In this document: in pieces, positions 52,921-63,675 of the stretch | Numbering within the stretch: the first letter of the stretch is position 1 | Layout: each line of letters starts with the position of its first letter | Source: Methanoculleus sp. | GTDB taxonomy: Archaea; Halobacteriota; Methanomicrobia; Methanomicrobiales; Methanoculleaceae | Direction of reading: 5' to 3' | Assembly: GCA_018433835.1 (NCBI GenBank) | Contig: JAHDQM010000014.1 | Coordinates: 91,866 to 155,865 of the forward strand | DNA: 64,000 nucleotides | Position numbers and translations under genes: made by a program | The notes under the pieces: model-generated | The model's input: only the letters and a program-made list of their open reading frames with translations | Told to the model about the DNA's origin: nothing | Database searches by the model: none

Positions 52921-53928
52921 ATGCCGACCATGAACCTGAAGGGCTGGATGGAACGCGACGGGGTGCGGCTCTCCCCCGCCGACGTGGAGCGGATGCTCGG
53001 AGAGGGACCGGAAACCATCGCCCGATGCGGCGGCGAGTTCCTGCTAGAATGGGGCGACTGCATCGCTCGCGACATCTTCGGCGTCATGCCCGGCCCGGTC
53101 TCGCCGGGAACAGTCCGGTGCAGCGGGCGCGAGGTGGCCCGGATAGCCCCCAATCCTCCGCCCTGCACCCTCGAGGAGGCGATCGTCACCGCGGTCGATC
53201 TGCGGAGCGACGAGGGCGTGATGGCATTCTCCGGCGGCGTGGACTCGGGCCTCGTCGCCGGGCTCGCCGGCCTGCCCTGCGTGACGGTGGGAATCGAGGG
53301 GTCGCACGACGCAGCGTGGGCGGCGAAGGCCGCCCGGACGATGGGGCTCGACCTCACGATTGTCTCCCCGACCGAAGACGAGGTTGCGGAGGCGCTCGCC
53401 CGGGTGGTCCGGGTAATCCCCGATCCGACGAACCCGGTCGAGGCCTCGATTGCGGCGACCATGTATTTCGCCGCCGCCTGGGCGGGAGAGCAGGGACACA
53501 CCCGGATCCTCGCCGGGCAGGGAGCCGACGAGCTCTTCGGCGGCTACGCCCGCTACCTCACCTCCCCGGACCTCGCAGCGGAACTCGATCGCGACTTTGC
53601 AGACCTCGGGCGCCAGGGGGCGAGGGACCAGGCGGTGGCGGCGCTCCACGGGGCATACCTGTCGATGCCCTACCTCGACGTCCGGGTGGTGCGCGCCGCG
53701 CAGGCGATCCCGGCGAGAGAGAGGGTGCGCGGGGGGGTGAGAAAATATCCCCTGCGTGTGGTCGCAGAACGCCACATTCCCCCCGAAATCGCCCGGGCCG
53801 AGAAGAAAGCGATGCAATACGGTAGCGGAATCTGGCGGATAATACAACGCCTCTCCCGTAAAAACGGTTATAAAAAGTCGGTACAAGGGTACTTAACGGA
53901 GATCAGCAGGGCGGAACATGATTACTGA
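52921..53928 (+). CDS. Asparagine-synthetase-like ATP-pyrophosphatase without glutaminase domain
   Basis: This 335-residue protein has the PP-loop SGGVDSGLVA near residue 103, AGQGADELFGGYARY near 199 and SMPYLDVRVVRAA near 253, all characteristic of the AsnB synthetase domain. The first 80 residues look like a shortened, degenerate Ntn domain (GGEFLLEWGDCIARDIFG) without the N-terminal catalytic Cys, so it cannot use glutamine as full-length AsnB does. It could use ammonia or adenylate a different carboxylate. It overlaps gatC by 11 nt and is thus co-expressed with the amidotransferase. Standard asparagine synthesis is only one possibility. ATG 52930 is an alternative start. Confidence 0.82.
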   Translation: MPTMNLKGWMERDGVRLSPADVERMLGEGPETIARCGGEFLLEWGDCIARDIFGVMPGPVSPGTVRCSGREVARIAPNPPPCTLEEAIVTAVDLRSDEGVMAFSGGVDSGLVAGLAGLPCVTVGIEGSHDAAWAAKAARTMGLDLTIVSPTEDEVAEALARVVRVIPDPTNPVEASIAATMYFAAAWAGEQGHTRILAGQGADELFGGYARYLTSPDLAAELDRDFADLGRQGARDQAVAALHGAYLSMPYLDVRVVRAAQAIPARERVRGGVRKYPLRVVAERHIPPEIARAEKKAMQYGSGIWRIIQRLSRKNGYKKSVQGYLTEISRAEHDY

Positions 53929-54187
53929 GAGCGATATTGAGCATATAGCAGAACTTGCGGATATCGGCATATTGAAAGACGAGGTGCCGGAGTTCACCAC
54001 CCAGTTCAACGCAATCCTCGACTACTTCGAGGTTCTCGACACCGTAACGGGCGAAGGCGCCCCGGCGGCCGGGATCACGAACGTCTTCCGGGAGGACGAG
54101 CCCCGGTCCTGCCTCACGCAGGAGGCGGCCATCGCGAACGCCGGGTCGACCGAGAACGGGTTTATCAAGGCGCCGAGGGTGATGTAA
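53918..54187 (+). CDS. gatC: Asp/Glu-tRNA(Asn/Gln) amidotransferase subunit C
   Basis: This 89-residue protein of the GatC family wraps around GatA and stabilises the GatCAB complex, which converts misacylated Asp-tRNA(Asn) or Glu-tRNA(Gln). Typical features are an N-terminal helix (IEHIAELADI), FTTQFNAILDYFEVLDTV and a conserved end. It overlaps the AsnB-like gene and is directly followed by gatA at GTG 54188. Confidence 0.93.
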   Translation: MITESDIEHIAELADIGILKDEVPEFTTQFNAILDYFEVLDTVTGEGAPAAGITNVFREDEPRSCLTQEAAIANAGSTENGFIKAPRVM

Positions 54188-55489
54188 GTGGCGGGGACGC
54201 TCGACTTCTCGCCCGACGACCGGTACAACGCATTCATCACCACCTGCCGCCAGGCGCCGTTTTCCGACGGGGCGCTCGCCGGCACCGCCGTCGCGGTCAA
54301 GGACAACATCTCCACGGCAGGCATCCGGACCACCTGCGCCTCAAGGATCCTCGAGAGCTACGTCCCGCCGTACGATGCCTACGTCGTGGGACTCCTCCGG
54401 AAAGCAGGGGCCGCGATCGTCGGCAAGACCAACATGGACGAGTTCGGCATGGGCACCACCACCGAGACGAGCGCGTTCGGGCCCACCAGGAACCCGGCGG
54501 ACCCGTCAAGGGTGCCCGGCGGGTCGTCCGGCGGGAGCGCCGCCGCGGTCGCCGCAGACCTCGTCCCGATGGCACTCGGCACCGATACCGGCGGCTCGAT
54601 CCGATGCCCGGCTGCGTTCTGCGGGATCGTGGGGCTCAAGCCCACTTACGGCCGGGTCTCCCGCTACGGCCTCGTTGCCTACGCAAACTCCCTCGAGCAG
54701 ATCGGGCCGATGACCCGGACTGTGGAGGATGCTTCAAGGCTGATGTCGGTGATCGCGAAGTACGACCCCCGCGACTCGACGATGCTCGATCGGCCGTACG
54801 ACCACCGGCCTTCGGCAGATATCGCCGGCCTCCGGATAGGGATACCGGAGGAGTACTTCGGCGAAGGCGTGGACCCCCGCGTCGCGGAGACGGTCAGAAA
54901 CGCGATCGCCGTCCTCGAAGGGCTCGGGGCCGAGACCGTCACGGTGAGCATCCCCGGCATGCGGCACGCGCTTGCAGCCTACTACGTCATCTGCACGAGC
55001 GAAGCCTCATCGAACCTCGCGCGGTTCGACGGCGTCCGCTACGGCCCGGCGGTCGATACCAGGAAGACCTGGCACGAGGCCTACCAGGACCTCCGGGAGG
55101 AGAAGTTCGGAACTGAGGTCCGGCGCCGGGTCATGCTCGGCACCTTCGCCCTCTCAGCGGGCTACGCCGGCAGGTACTACGCGAAGGCGCAGGTGGCCCG
55201 CCGGAATATCATGCAGGACTTCGAACGCGCCCTCCGCGACGCAGACATCATCGCCGGGCCGACGATGCCGACCGTGGCTTTCCGCCTCGGCGAGAAGACC
55301 GACCCGCTCTCGATGTATCTCTCGGATATCCTCACGGTGCCGGCGAACCTTGCCGGAATCCCGGCGATATCGGTTCCGTGCGGCAGGATTGACGGCCTCC
55401 CCGTGGGCCTCCAGTTGATGGGAAGGCAGTTCGAGGACGAGCGCGTCGTCGACGCTGCCTATGCCTACGAGCAGGAGGTGAGGGCATGA
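54188..55489 (+). CDS. gatA: Asp/Glu-tRNA amidotransferase subunit A
   Basis: This 433-residue amidase-signature enzyme is the glutaminase of GatCAB, giving ammonia to GatB. The catalytic Lys lies in [10 protein letters not shown] and the Ser-rich loop is [33 protein letters not shown] carries the catalytic serine, and [20 protein letters not shown] follows as usual. It starts at GTG 54188, directly after the gatC stop, and its end overlaps gatB by 4 nt. Confidence 0.96.
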   Translation: MAGTLDFSPDDRYNAFITTCRQAPFSDGALAGTAVAVKDNISTAGIRTTCASRILESYVPPYDAYVVGLLRKAGAAIVGKTNMDEFGMGTTTETSAFGPTRNPADPSRVPGGSSGGSAAAVAADLVPMALGTDTGGSIRCPAAFCGIVGLKPTYGRVSRYGLVAYANSLEQIGPMTRTVEDASRLMSVIAKYDPRDSTMLDRPYDHRPSADIAGLRIGIPEEYFGEGVDPRVAETVRNAIAVLEGLGAETVTVSIPGMRHALAAYYVICTSEASSNLARFDGVRYGPAVDTRKTWHEAYQDLREEKFGTEVRRRVMLGTFALSAGYAGRYYAKAQVARRNIMQDFERALRDADIIAGPTMPTVAFRLGEKTDPLSMYLSDILTVPANLAGIPAISVPCGRIDGLPVGLQLMGRQFEDERVVDAAYAYEQEVRA

Positions 55490-56901
55490 AGACGATCGTC
55501 GGACTCGAGATCCACGTCCAGCTCGCGACGACGACGAAGCTCTTCTGCGGGTGCTCGACGGACTACCGGGACGACGAACCCAACACCCACTGCTGTCCGG
55601 TCTGTCTCGGCCTCCCGGGGGCGCTCCCGCGCCTGAACAAAAGGGCGGTCGAGTATGGCCTCCGTGTGGCAAAAGCCCTCGATATGAAGGTCCCTGAGGA
55701 GTCGGAGTTCGCCCGGAAGAACTACTTCTACCCCGACCTCCCGAAGGCCTATCAGATCACGCAGTACGACAAGCCGCTCGCGGTAGAGGGGACCGTCGAG
55801 ATCGAGGACGACGAGGGGCACGAAAAGATCGTCCGGATCACCCGGGTGCACCTCGAAGAGGACCCGGGAAGGCTCGTTCACGTCGCAGGCGGCTCGAAGT
55901 ACTCGCTCGTCGACTACAACCGGTCCGGCATACCGCTCCTTGAGATCGTCACCGAACCGGATATGCGCTCCCCGCAGGAGGCCCGCCGGTTCCTCAACAA
56001 GCTCCGGACAGTCCTCGAGTACCTCGGGGTCTTCGACGGCGACCGGGAGGGTGCTCTCCGTGTCGATGCAAACATCTCGCTTGAAGGCTCCGAACGGGTC
56101 GAGGTCAAGAACATCTCCTCCTATAAGGGTGTCGAAAAGGCCCTCACTTTCGAGGTGACCCGGCAGAAGAACCTGCTCCGGCGCGGGCAGAAGGTGACGA
56201 GAGAGACCCGGCACTTCATGGAAGGCCGCGGAATCACCTCCTCCGCCCGCGGCAAGGAGGAGGAGCACGACTACCGCTACTTCCCGGAGCCCGATCTGAG
56301 GCCGCTCCGTGTCGCGGGCTGGGTTGCGGAGATCGACCTCCCCGAACTGCCCGTCGCCCGGAAGAACCGATTCATGGCACAGTTCGGCATATCGCTCAAC
56401 CACGCCCGGACTCTGACCGGCGACCCGAAACTTGCCGACTTCTATGAGGAGATCGCCCATGTCGACCCGGTCCTCGCCGCCACCTGGGTGGCCGACACCC
56501 TTCTCGGGGAGCTCAACTACCGCGACATGAGCATCGCCGCCGTTCCGGCCGACCGCATCGCGGAACTCCTCGAACTCCTGAAGGAGGAGACCATCACTGA
56601 TGCGGCCGGCGTCCAGGTGCTCAGAGAGATGCTTGATGCCTGCGCGCGAGGCAGGCCCTGCGAGAGGCCTGTCGCGATCGTGGAGCGTGAGGGGCTCGCC
56701 AGGGCCACGGGAGGCGAGTTCACGCAGATCGTGCAGGCCGTGATCGCCGCGAACCCCCAGGCGGTGGAAGATTACCGAACCGGCAAGAAGGGAGCCTTAA
56801 ACTTCCTCGTGGGGCAGGTGATGAAGGAGACCCGCGGCAGGGCGGACCCGCGGGAGCTCGGGCGAATCGTATCCGAGTGTCTCGAGATAGGGGGGGTGTA
56901 A
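55486..56901 (+). CDS. gatB: Asp/Glu-tRNA amidotransferase subunit B
   Basis: This 471-residue protein is the kinase/transamidase subunit of GatCAB. It starts [18 protein letters not shown] and has the zinc-type [10 protein letters not shown], the conserved [31 protein letters not shown], and [16 protein letters not shown]. The C-terminal helical and YqeY-like tail, which grips the tRNA elbow, is complete. With GatA and GatC it supplies Asn- and/or Gln-tRNA; archaea normally use GatDE for Gln, so Asn-tRNA is the likely product. Confidence 0.96.
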   Translation: MKTIVGLEIHVQLATTTKLFCGCSTDYRDDEPNTHCCPVCLGLPGALPRLNKRAVEYGLRVAKALDMKVPEESEFARKNYFYPDLPKAYQITQYDKPLAVEGTVEIEDDEGHEKIVRITRVHLEEDPGRLVHVAGGSKYSLVDYNRSGIPLLEIVTEPDMRSPQEARRFLNKLRTVLEYLGVFDGDREGALRVDANISLEGSERVEVKNISSYKGVEKALTFEVTRQKNLLRRGQKVTRETRHFMEGRGITSSARGKEEEHDYRYFPEPDLRPLRVAGWVAEIDLPELPVARKNRFMAQFGISLNHARTLTGDPKLADFYEEIAHVDPVLAATWVADTLLGELNYRDMSIAAVPADRIAELLELLKEETITDAAGVQVLREMLDACARGRPCERPVAIVEREGLARATGGEFTQIVQAVIAANPQAVEDYRTGKKGALNFLVGQVMKETRGRADPRELGRIVSECLEIGGV

Positions 56902-56907
56902 CCCGCA

Positions 56908-59703
56908 GTGCATCTGATCATAGCAGAGAAGAATATATCAGCAAACCGTATCGCGCAGCTCCTCGCCGGCAACGAGAAAGTGAGGGCGACAAAGGATGGA
57001 AGCGTATCCACCTACACCTTTGACACGAAGACGGTGGTCGGCCTCAAAGGGCACGTTGTGGAGGTGGACTTCGAGCCCGGCTACACGAACTGGCGAAGCG
57101 AAACCCACACCCCGCGGAGCCTCATCGATGCGGGCACCGTCAAGAAGCCGACCGAGAAAAAGATCGTCAATATCATCCAGAAACTGTCAAAAAAGGCGGA
57201 CCTCGTCACCATCGCCACCGATTACGATACCGAAGGGGAACTGATCGGTAAGGAGGCTTACGAGCTTGTCCGTGCGGTGAACCCCAACGTCAGGATCAAC
57301 CGGGCTCGGTTCTCCGCGATAACCCCGGCGGAGATACGGTCCGCGTTTGAGAACCTGACCGATCTCGACTTCGCGCTCGCGGCTGCCGGCGAGGCCCGCC
57401 AGACGGTCGACCTGATGTGGGGAGCGGCGCTGACCCGGTTCATCAGCCTCGCGGCACGCCGGGGCGGCACGAACATCCTCTCCGTCGGCCGCGTCCAGAG
57501 TCCGACGCTCGCCATGATCGTTGAACGGGAGCGCGAGATCGAAAACTTCGTTCCCCAGACCTACTGGATGCTCTCGCTCACCACCGAAAAAGACGGCATG
57601 CCGGTGGAGGCGCGGCACACCGCCGGGCGGTTCACCGATCACGAAGCGGCCCTCGCCGCCGAGGCGGGGACAAAAGAGCCGCTCGTGGTCACGGACGTGA
57701 AAGAGGGGCAGAAGACCGACCGGGCGCCGGCGCCGTTCGACACCACGACCTTCATCGTCGCGGCGAGCCGCCTGGGCCTCTCGGCGGCAAACGCGATGCG
57801 GATTGCCGAAGACCTCTACATGAACGGGTACATCTCCTACCCGAGGACCGACAACACGGTCTACCCGAAGTCGCTGAACCTGAACGCAATCCTTGAAACG
57901 CTCAAAGGAGGGGTGTTTGATAAGGACGTTGCCTGGGTGCGGCAGCACAGACGAGAGGTCCCTACCCGGGGCAAGAAGGAGAGCACCGACCACCCGCCGA
58001 TCCACCCGACGGGGGCGGCGACGCGCGAGAGGCTCGGGCAGGATCGGTGGAAGGTCTACGAACTCATCGTTCGGCGGTTCCTTGCGACACTCTCCCCCGA
58101 TGCGAAGTGGGCGACCACCAAGTGCCTCTTCGATGCGTCGGGAGAGCATTACACGGCCACGGGCGGCCGGCTCCTCTCTGCCGGATGGCGCCGGGTCTAC
58201 CCCTATTCGGAGGCGAAGGAGAACATCCTCCCGGTCTTCTCCCCGGGTGAGGCGCTGCCGATCAAGAACGTGAACCTCGAGGAGAAACAGACACAGCCGC
58301 CGGCGCGCTACTCCCAGAGCCGGCTCATCCAGGTGATGGAGGAACTCGGCCTCGGCACGAAGAGTACCAGGCACGAGGTGATCGGCAAGCTCGTCTCCCG
58401 CCGCTACGTGGAGGGGAACCCGCTCCGCCCGACGCTCGTCGGCCGGGCCGTCATAGACGCGCTCGACAACCACGCGGAGACAATCACGGAGCCCGAGATG
58501 ACCCGGACGCTTGAAGAGCACATGCAGCTCATCAAGCAGAACCAGCGCTCCCGCGAAGACGTCGTCACCGAGTCCCGCGAGATGCTTCACCGGGTCTTCG
58601 ACAAACTCGAGGCGCACGAGAACGAGATCGGCAGCGAGATCATGGAGCAGACCGCCGAGGAGCATACCGTCGGCCCCTGCCCCGTCTGCGGCCACGACCT
58701 TCGTATCCGGCATATCGGCGTCTCCCAGTTCATCGGCTGCACCGCCTACCCGGAGTGCCGGTTCAACATCAGCCTGCCCGGCAGCACCTGGGGGCGGGCG
58801 ATCCGGATCGAGGAGACCTGCGAGAAGCACGGCCTCGCCCACGTCCGCCTGATACGTAAGGGGTCCCCACCCTGGACGATAGGCTGCCCGCTCTGCAGCC
58901 ATATCGCCTCGAACGTCGAGGCGCTCCGGATGATGCCCTCGATGACCGACGACCTCACGCAGCGCCTGCACGCGCACCATATCTACACGGTCTCCGAGAT
59001 CGCGGGCATGCAGCCCGGGGAACTCGCGGAGACCGTCGGCGTCGGGAGCCCGGAGGCCGGACAGATCATAGAGGAGGCAGAGAACGCGCTCGAGATCCTC
59101 CGGCGCCGCTCGGAACTCAGGAAGTTCGTCCGGAAGATCGTCCCGCCGAGGAAGGGCCGGAGCCACGCGAAGATCACGAGAAGCCTCCTCGAGCAGGGGA
59201 TCGGGGATATACACGCGCTCTCGCTGGCGGATCCTGCGGCCCTGAAGAAGGCCGGCATCGGCGAAGCGGCCGCAACGGAGCTCCTTGAGGCGGTCCGCGG
59301 GATCTGCAACGAGCGCGCGCTCCGGGAGGCCGGGGTTCCCGCGGTCAGCCTGAAGAAGTACCAGGCAGGGGGCGTCGCGACCCCCGACGACTTCTGCTAC
59401 CTGCCCATCCCCTACCTCTCAAGCAAAACCGGCATTAATCCGGAAACCGTACATAAACACGTGGATCTGGTCTGCAGGCACCTCGGGCGCCCCGCCCCGC
59501 CGAAAGTTACCAAGGCCGCTTTCGAACGCGGGCGAAAAGAACTCCTGGAGATCCCCGGCATCGGCGAGGCGACCGTGGACAGGCTCTACCTTGCAGGCAT
59601 CTACGACGCCGCAACGCTTCGTGAAGCCGACCCGGAGGAAGTTTCTTCCATCACTGGCATCCAGAAGGCCAGACTCCACGACTACATCGGCCACCTGAAG
59701 TGA
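56908..59703 (+). CDS. topA: DNA topoisomerase I (type IA) with helix-hairpin-helix tail
   Basis: This 931-residue enzyme starts at GTG 56908. It has a Toprim domain (HLIIAEKNISANRIA; TDYDTEGELIG with the acidic metal ligands) and the active-site Tyr311 in ISYPRTDNTVYP. The complete type IA core runs to about residue 560. A zinc-finger region follows with CPVCG (about 591) and CTAYPEC, and a second pair CPLCS near 660. The last 250 residues are several HhH/Rad51-like motifs (IAGMQPGELAETVGVG, GIGEAAATELLEAV, IPGIGEATVDRLYLAGI, ITGIQKARL). This tail is longer than in bacterial TopA and probably adds DNA binding. It relaxes negatively supercoiled DNA. It follows gatB by 6 nt and GGGP synthase comes 4 nt later. 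Confidence 0.95.
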   Translation: MHLIIAEKNISANRIAQLLAGNEKVRATKDGSVSTYTFDTKTVVGLKGHVVEVDFEPGYTNWRSETHTPRSLIDAGTVKKPTEKKIVNIIQKLSKKADLVTIATDYDTEGELIGKEAYELVRAVNPNVRINRARFSAITPAEIRSAFENLTDLDFALAAAGEARQTVDLMWGAALTRFISLAARRGGTNILSVGRVQSPTLAMIVEREREIENFVPQTYWMLSLTTEKDGMPVEARHTAGRFTDHEAALAAEAGTKEPLVVTDVKEGQKTDRAPAPFDTTTFIVAASRLGLSAANAMRIAEDLYMNGYISYPRTDNTVYPKSLNLNAILETLKGGVFDKDVAWVRQHRREVPTRGKKESTDHPPIHPTGAATRERLGQDRWKVYELIVRRFLATLSPDAKWATTKCLFDASGEHYTATGGRLLSAGWRRVYPYSEAKENILPVFSPGEALPIKNVNLEEKQTQPPARYSQSRLIQVMEELGLGTKSTRHEVIGKLVSRRYVEGNPLRPTLVGRAVIDALDNHAETITEPEMTRTLEEHMQLIKQNQRSREDVVTESREMLHRVFDKLEAHENEIGSEIMEQTAEEHTVGPCPVCGHDLRIRHIGVSQFIGCTAYPECRFNISLPGSTWGRAIRIEETCEKHGLAHVRLIRKGSPPWTIGCPLCSHIASNVEALRMMPSMTDDLTQRLHAHHIYTVSEIAGMQPGELAETVGVGSPEAGQIIEEAENALEILRRRSELRKFVRKIVPPRKGRSHAKITRSLLEQGIGDIHALSLADPAALKKAGIGEAAATELLEAVRGICNERALREAGVPAVSLKKYQAGGVATPDDFCYLPIPYLSSKTGINPETVHKHVDLVCRHLGRPAPPKVTKAAFERGRKELLEIPGIGEATVDRLYLAGIYDAATLREADPEEVSSITGIQKARLHDYIGHLK

Positions 59704-59707
59704 CACC

Positions 59708-60400
59708 ATGCACGCGAACTGGAAGACCTGGGCACACGTGACGAAGCTGGACCCCGATAAACACCTCCCGCAGGAAGCCGTCGAGGAGATCGTGACGAGC
59801 GGGACCGACGCCCTGATGCTCTCGGGCACCCTGAACGTGACGCGGGAGAACCTCCACGAACTCCTGGATCTGGTCTCCGCCTACGGACTGCCGCTGGTGG
59901 TGGAACCGGCGAGCCCCGACTGCGCCATATTCGACGGGGCGGTCGACCACCTCTTCGTGCCGAGCGTGATGAACTCAAACGACGTCCGCTGGATCGTCGG
60001 GAAGCACTACGCCTGGCTCCGCCACGTGAGCAGCGTCGACTGGGAGATGGTGGTGCCCGAGGCCTACATCATCCTCAACCCGAACTCCGCCGTCGGGCGG
60101 GTGACGGGGGCGGACTGCAACCTCTCGGCCGAGGACGTGGCCGCGTTCGCGGAGGTGGCGGACCGTTACTTCCGGTTCCCGATCGTCTACATCGAGTACA
60201 GCGGGACCTACGGGGATCCCGCAATCGTGCAGGCGGCGTCCGGGGCGATCGAGCACGCCACCCTCTACTACGGCGGCGGAATCCGTTCGGCGGAGCAGGC
60301 GGAGGAGATGGGGCGCATCGCCGACACGATCGTCGTGGGGAACGCGGTCTACGAGGAAGGGATCGATACGCTCCGGGCGACGGTTCGGGCGGTACAGTGA
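59708..60400 (+). CDS. Geranylgeranylglyceryl phosphate synthase
   Basis: This 230-residue PcrB/GGGPS-family TIM barrel makes the first ether bond of archaeal membrane lipids from sn-glycerol-1-phosphate and geranylgeranyl diphosphate. Family features are HVTKLDPDKHLP at the start, the phosphate-binding YIEYSGTYGDP and YYGGGIRSAEQA, and VVGNAVYEEG at the end. It is a strong archaeal marker. It lies 4 nt after topA. Confidence 0.93.
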   Translation: MHANWKTWAHVTKLDPDKHLPQEAVEEIVTSGTDALMLSGTLNVTRENLHELLDLVSAYGLPLVVEPASPDCAIFDGAVDHLFVPSVMNSNDVRWIVGKHYAWLRHVSSVDWEMVVPEAYIILNPNSAVGRVTGADCNLSAEDVAAFAEVADRYFRFPIVYIEYSGTYGDPAIVQAASGAIEHATLYYGGGIRSAEQAEEMGRIADTIVVGNAVYEEGIDTLRATVRAVQ

Positions 60401-60403
60401 GGC

Positions 60404-61102
60404 ATGCCTGAGATTTCAGTCGTCCTGGTCGAACCCCTCTACGAGGGGAACGTCGGGTTTACCGCCCGGGTGATGAAGAACTTCGGGTTTACCAGCCTTG
60501 TCCTTGTCAATCCCTGTCCGCTCGGCGACGACGCCATCATGCGCGCCTCCCACGCCCGCGACGTCCTGGACGGGGCCCGCCGCATGACGGTCGAAGAGGT
60601 CTACCAGGAGTTCGACTTCGTGGTCGCGACGACCGGCGAGGTGAGCAAGTCGGTCTGCACCCCGATGCGGATGCCCTACTACGCGCCGGCGGAGGTCGGG
60701 GAGATCGTCGGCGACATCGACGGGACGGTCGCGATCCTCTTCGGGCGGGAGAACTGGGGCCTCGCGAACACCGAACTTAAGCGGGCGAACCTCATCTGCA
60801 CCATCCCGACCTCAGAGATGTATCCTATCCTGAACCTCTCCCACGCGGTAGGGATCCTCTGCTATGAACTTGCGAACCTGCCGCGCGGGACTTACCCCCT
60901 GGCCGGGCAGATCGAGATGGAGTCCCTCTACCGGCACATCGACGCTTTTCTCGACCGGATCGACCACCCGGACTTCAAGCGGGAGAACACGATGACCCTC
61001 ATCCGCCGGGTGCTCGGCCGGACGAAACTGACCATCCGCGAAGCAAGCACGCTTCACGGGCTGATGCGCCGGACGGAGTGGCACCTCGAAAACAAAGAAT
61101 AG
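60404..61102 (+). CDS. SPOUT-class tRNA/rRNA 2'-O-methyltransferase, TrmJ-like
   Basis: This 232-residue TrmH/SpoU-family protein has [20 protein letters not shown] at the start, [12 protein letters not shown] and [15 protein letters not shown] forming the knotted SAM-binding site. The C-terminal helical extension is typical of TrmJ, which methylates the ribose of tRNA nucleotide 32. It overlaps nothing but follows GGGP synthase by 3 nt. The exact target nucleotide is inferred. Confidence 0.88.
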   Translation: MPEISVVLVEPLYEGNVGFTARVMKNFGFTSLVLVNPCPLGDDAIMRASHARDVLDGARRMTVEEVYQEFDFVVATTGEVSKSVCTPMRMPYYAPAEVGEIVGDIDGTVAILFGRENWGLANTELKRANLICTIPTSEMYPILNLSHAVGILCYELANLPRGTYPLAGQIEMESLYRHIDAFLDRIDHPDFKRENTMTLIRRVLGRTKLTIREASTLHGLMRRTEWHLENKE

Positions 61103-61124
61103 TTTGCGGGAGAGATATGGTAGG

Positions 61125-61682
61125 ATGATTCTTGTCGACTGGCAGATAGAAGACCACATCAGGCACGGGTATATCAAGGTAAACCCCTTCGAACCAGGCC
61201 TGATCCAGCCCAACTCCCTGGATATCAGGCTGGGTTCTCACTTTGTCTGGTACGTTCCGGGGGACACCGTGATCGACCCTTACGAGAAGGAGACCGTCTG
61301 CTCGGACGTTGAGGAGACGGTTGCCGACTCGATCGTCCTTGCGCCGGGACAGTTCCTCCTCGCCGAGACCCTGGAGGCGATCGAACTCCCCGACGATGTC
61401 GTGGCGAGTATCGAGGGGAAGAGCAGCATCGCCCGCCTGGGGGTAGAGCTCCACCAGACGGGAGGCTGGATCGACGCGGGGTTCCGGGGGACGATCACGC
61501 TCGAGATGTGCAACGTGAACTCCCGGCCGGTCCGGGTCTACGCAGGGATGCCGATCGGGCAGCTGGTATTCTATCGCACGGATCGCGCCGCGCACCCGTA
61601 CAGCATGAAGCGGGACGCGAAGTACATGGACCAGCGGCAGGCGACCCTCTCCCGCTACCACGAGAATGCGCGCCGCGCGTGA
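61125..61682 (+). CDS. dcd: dCTP deaminase
   Basis: This 185-residue trimeric enzyme deaminates dCTP to dUTP, possibly bifunctional to dUMP as in some archaea. It has [20 protein letters not shown], the active-site stretch [19 protein letters not shown] and the following [11 protein letters not shown] with the catalytic Glu, and [14 protein letters not shown] 61125 is chosen over TTG 61104 because the family starts [12 protein letters not shown] and GGGAGAG precedes it by 10 nt. Confidence 0.95.
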   Translation: MILVDWQIEDHIRHGYIKVNPFEPGLIQPNSLDIRLGSHFVWYVPGDTVIDPYEKETVCSDVEETVADSIVLAPGQFLLAETLEAIELPDDVVASIEGKSSIARLGVELHQTGGWIDAGFRGTITLEMCNVNSRPVRVYAGMPIGQLVFYRTDRAAHPYSMKRDAKYMDQRQATLSRYHENARRA

Positions 61683-61781
61683 GTTGTGCCGCCGGCAACC
61701 GGGAAAAACCGCCCACCCCTCTGCCCGACGGGGCAGGAGGCGGGCGGGACGCCATGTGCATCCACCCGAGGAGCGTTATGC

Positions 61782-61789
61782 ACTATATA
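61782..61789 (+). promoter_or_regulatory. TATA box of thrS
   Basis: ACTATATA, 41-48 nt before ATG 61830. GGGGATA just before the start is the ribosome binding site. Confidence 0.5.
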
Positions 61790-61829
61790 GCAGGAAAACA
61801 GATATTGAACGATTCAACTGGGGATACCA

Positions 61830-63665
61830 ATGCGACTTCTTCTGATCCACTCTGATCATATCGAATACGAGGCCCGGAAGAAGACGAAGGTCGCCGAAGA
61901 GGATGCCGTCCCAAAGGACGCCCTCGACGAGGCGCTCGCCGTCTTCTGCGCGGTTGAGTCTGTCGACGAGGAGAACATCGAGGATGCCGTCAGGCAGGCG
62001 GCAGACGAGATCGTCGCCACCGCCCGGCAGCTCGGCACCACCAATATCATGATTTACCCCTACGCCCACCTCTCCTCCGACCTTGCATCGCCGGAAGCGG
62101 CGGTGAACACTCTCCGGGGCATCGAGGAGGCACTCGTCGGGAAAGACGGCTTCGTCGTGAAACGGGCGCCGTTCGGCTGGTACAAGGCCTTCTCGCTCTC
62201 CTGCAAGGGCCACCCGCTCTCCGAGCTCTCCCGGACGATCGTCCCGGGCGAAGGGGCGGCCGCTCCTAAGAAGGAGATCGAGCACGAGTTCTTCGTCATC
62301 ACTCCCGAAGGGGAACGCAAAGACGCGGCCGACTACGCGAATGAGAAGACGCCCTTCGCCTCGCTGGTCCGGAAAGAACTCGGGTACCCGGGGCCGGAGG
62401 GGGCCGAGCCGGTTCACGTCGACCTGATGCGGGCCAAGGAACTCGTGGAGTACGAGCCGCGCTCGGACGTCGGGCACCACCGCTGGATGCCCCGGGGCAA
62501 GCTGATCCGGGACCTTCTTTCCGATTACGTCCTTGCGCAGGTGCTCGACTACGGCGGGATGCCGGTGGAGACCCCGGTGATGTACGACCTCGGCGATAAG
62601 GCGATCGCGGAGCACGCCGCCAAGTTCGGGGAACGGCAGTACCGGTTCAAGAGCGGCAACCGCGATATGATGCTCCGGTTCGCGGCCTGTTTCGGGATGT
62701 TCTCCATCATGCACGACATGCACATCTCCCCTAACACCCTCCCGATGAAACTCTACGAGCTCTCGACCTACTCGTTCCGGCACGAGCAGAAGGGCGAGGT
62801 GATCGGGCTGAAGCGGCTCCGCGCCTTCACGATGCCCGATATGCACACCCTCTGCCGGGACGTGGACGGCGCACTTGCGGCCTTCGAGGAGCAGCTCGTG
62901 ATAGGCTGGAAGAGCGGCGAAGACCTCGAGACCCCGCTCGTCGGGGTCTTCCGGTGCACCCGGGACTTCTTCGACCAGTACGAACTCTGGGTGAAGGGGA
63001 TCGTCGCGAAGTCGGGCGTGCCGATGCTGATCGAGGTCCTCTCGGATCGGGTCCACTACTGGATCGCAAAGGTCGACCTCGCGGCGATCGACGCACAGGG
63101 CAGGCCGATCGAGAACCCGACGGTCCAGATCGACATCGAGAGTGCGGACCGGTTCGATATCAAGTACTACACCCCGGACGGGACGGAGGTTCACCCCCCG
63201 ATCCTCCACTGCTCGCCGACGGGTTCGATCGAGCGGGTGATCTGCGCGATGCTCGAAGGCACCGCGGCCCAGGCGGTCCCCTCGTTCCCGACCTGGCTCG
63301 CCCCGACCCAGGTCAGGCTGGTGCCGGTGGCAGAAAGGCACGTCTGCTTCGCGGAGGAGATCGGTGCCCGGCTGAACGCAGCCGGCATCCGGGCAGACGT
63401 CGACGACCGGGACGAGAGCGTGAACAAGAAGGTCCGCGAGGCCGGTATGGACTGGGTGCCCTACGTCGCGGTGATCGGCGACCAGGAGGCCGAGACCGGC
63501 CGGCTCATGGTCACCATCCGGAAGCTCTCGGAGAAGAAGAAGCCCTACAAGGAGACGATGACCGAGAACGAGCTCATCCAGGCGGTGAAACTGGAGACCG
63601 CTGGAAAGCCCTTCCGTCCCCTCTACACCCCGAGGCTCCTCTCCCGGAAGCCCCGGTTTATTTAA
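61830..63665 (+). CDS. thrS: Threonyl-tRNA synthetase, archaeal type
   Basis: This 611-residue class II synthetase has an N-terminal archaeal editing domain with the D-aminoacyl-tRNA deacylase fold ([20 protein letters not shown], about 1-145). A catalytic core follows with motif 1 region GQRYRFKSG-like sequence ([20 protein letters not shown]), [17 protein letters not shown] and the zinc-site histidines near [20 protein letters not shown]. The anticodon-binding domain at the C-terminus is [20 protein letters not shown] to [10 protein letters not shown]. Full length. A TATA box and a T-rich terminator show that it is a single transcription unit. Confidence 0.96.
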   Translation: MRLLLIHSDHIEYEARKKTKVAEEDAVPKDALDEALAVFCAVESVDEENIEDAVRQAADEIVATARQLGTTNIMIYPYAHLSSDLASPEAAVNTLRGIEEALVGKDGFVVKRAPFGWYKAFSLSCKGHPLSELSRTIVPGEGAAAPKKEIEHEFFVITPEGERKDAADYANEKTPFASLVRKELGYPGPEGAEPVHVDLMRAKELVEYEPRSDVGHHRWMPRGKLIRDLLSDYVLAQVLDYGGMPVETPVMYDLGDKAIAEHAAKFGERQYRFKSGNRDMMLRFAACFGMFSIMHDMHISPNTLPMKLYELSTYSFRHEQKGEVIGLKRLRAFTMPDMHTLCRDVDGALAAFEEQLVIGWKSGEDLETPLVGVFRCTRDFFDQYELWVKGIVAKSGVPMLIEVLSDRVHYWIAKVDLAAIDAQGRPIENPTVQIDIESADRFDIKYYTPDGTEVHPPILHCSPTGSIERVICAMLEGTAAQAVPSFPTWLAPTQVRLVPVAERHVCFAEEIGARLNAAGIRADVDDRDESVNKKVREAGMDWVPYVAVIGDQEAETGRLMVTIRKLSEKKKPYKETMTENELIQAVKLETAGKPFRPLYTPRLLSRKPRFI

Positions 63666-63675
63666 TCTCTTTTTT
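63661..63675 (+). terminator. T-rich terminator of thrS
   Basis: TTTAATCTCTTTTTT overlaps the stop codon, with six T at the end. Typical archaeal terminator. Confidence 0.6.
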
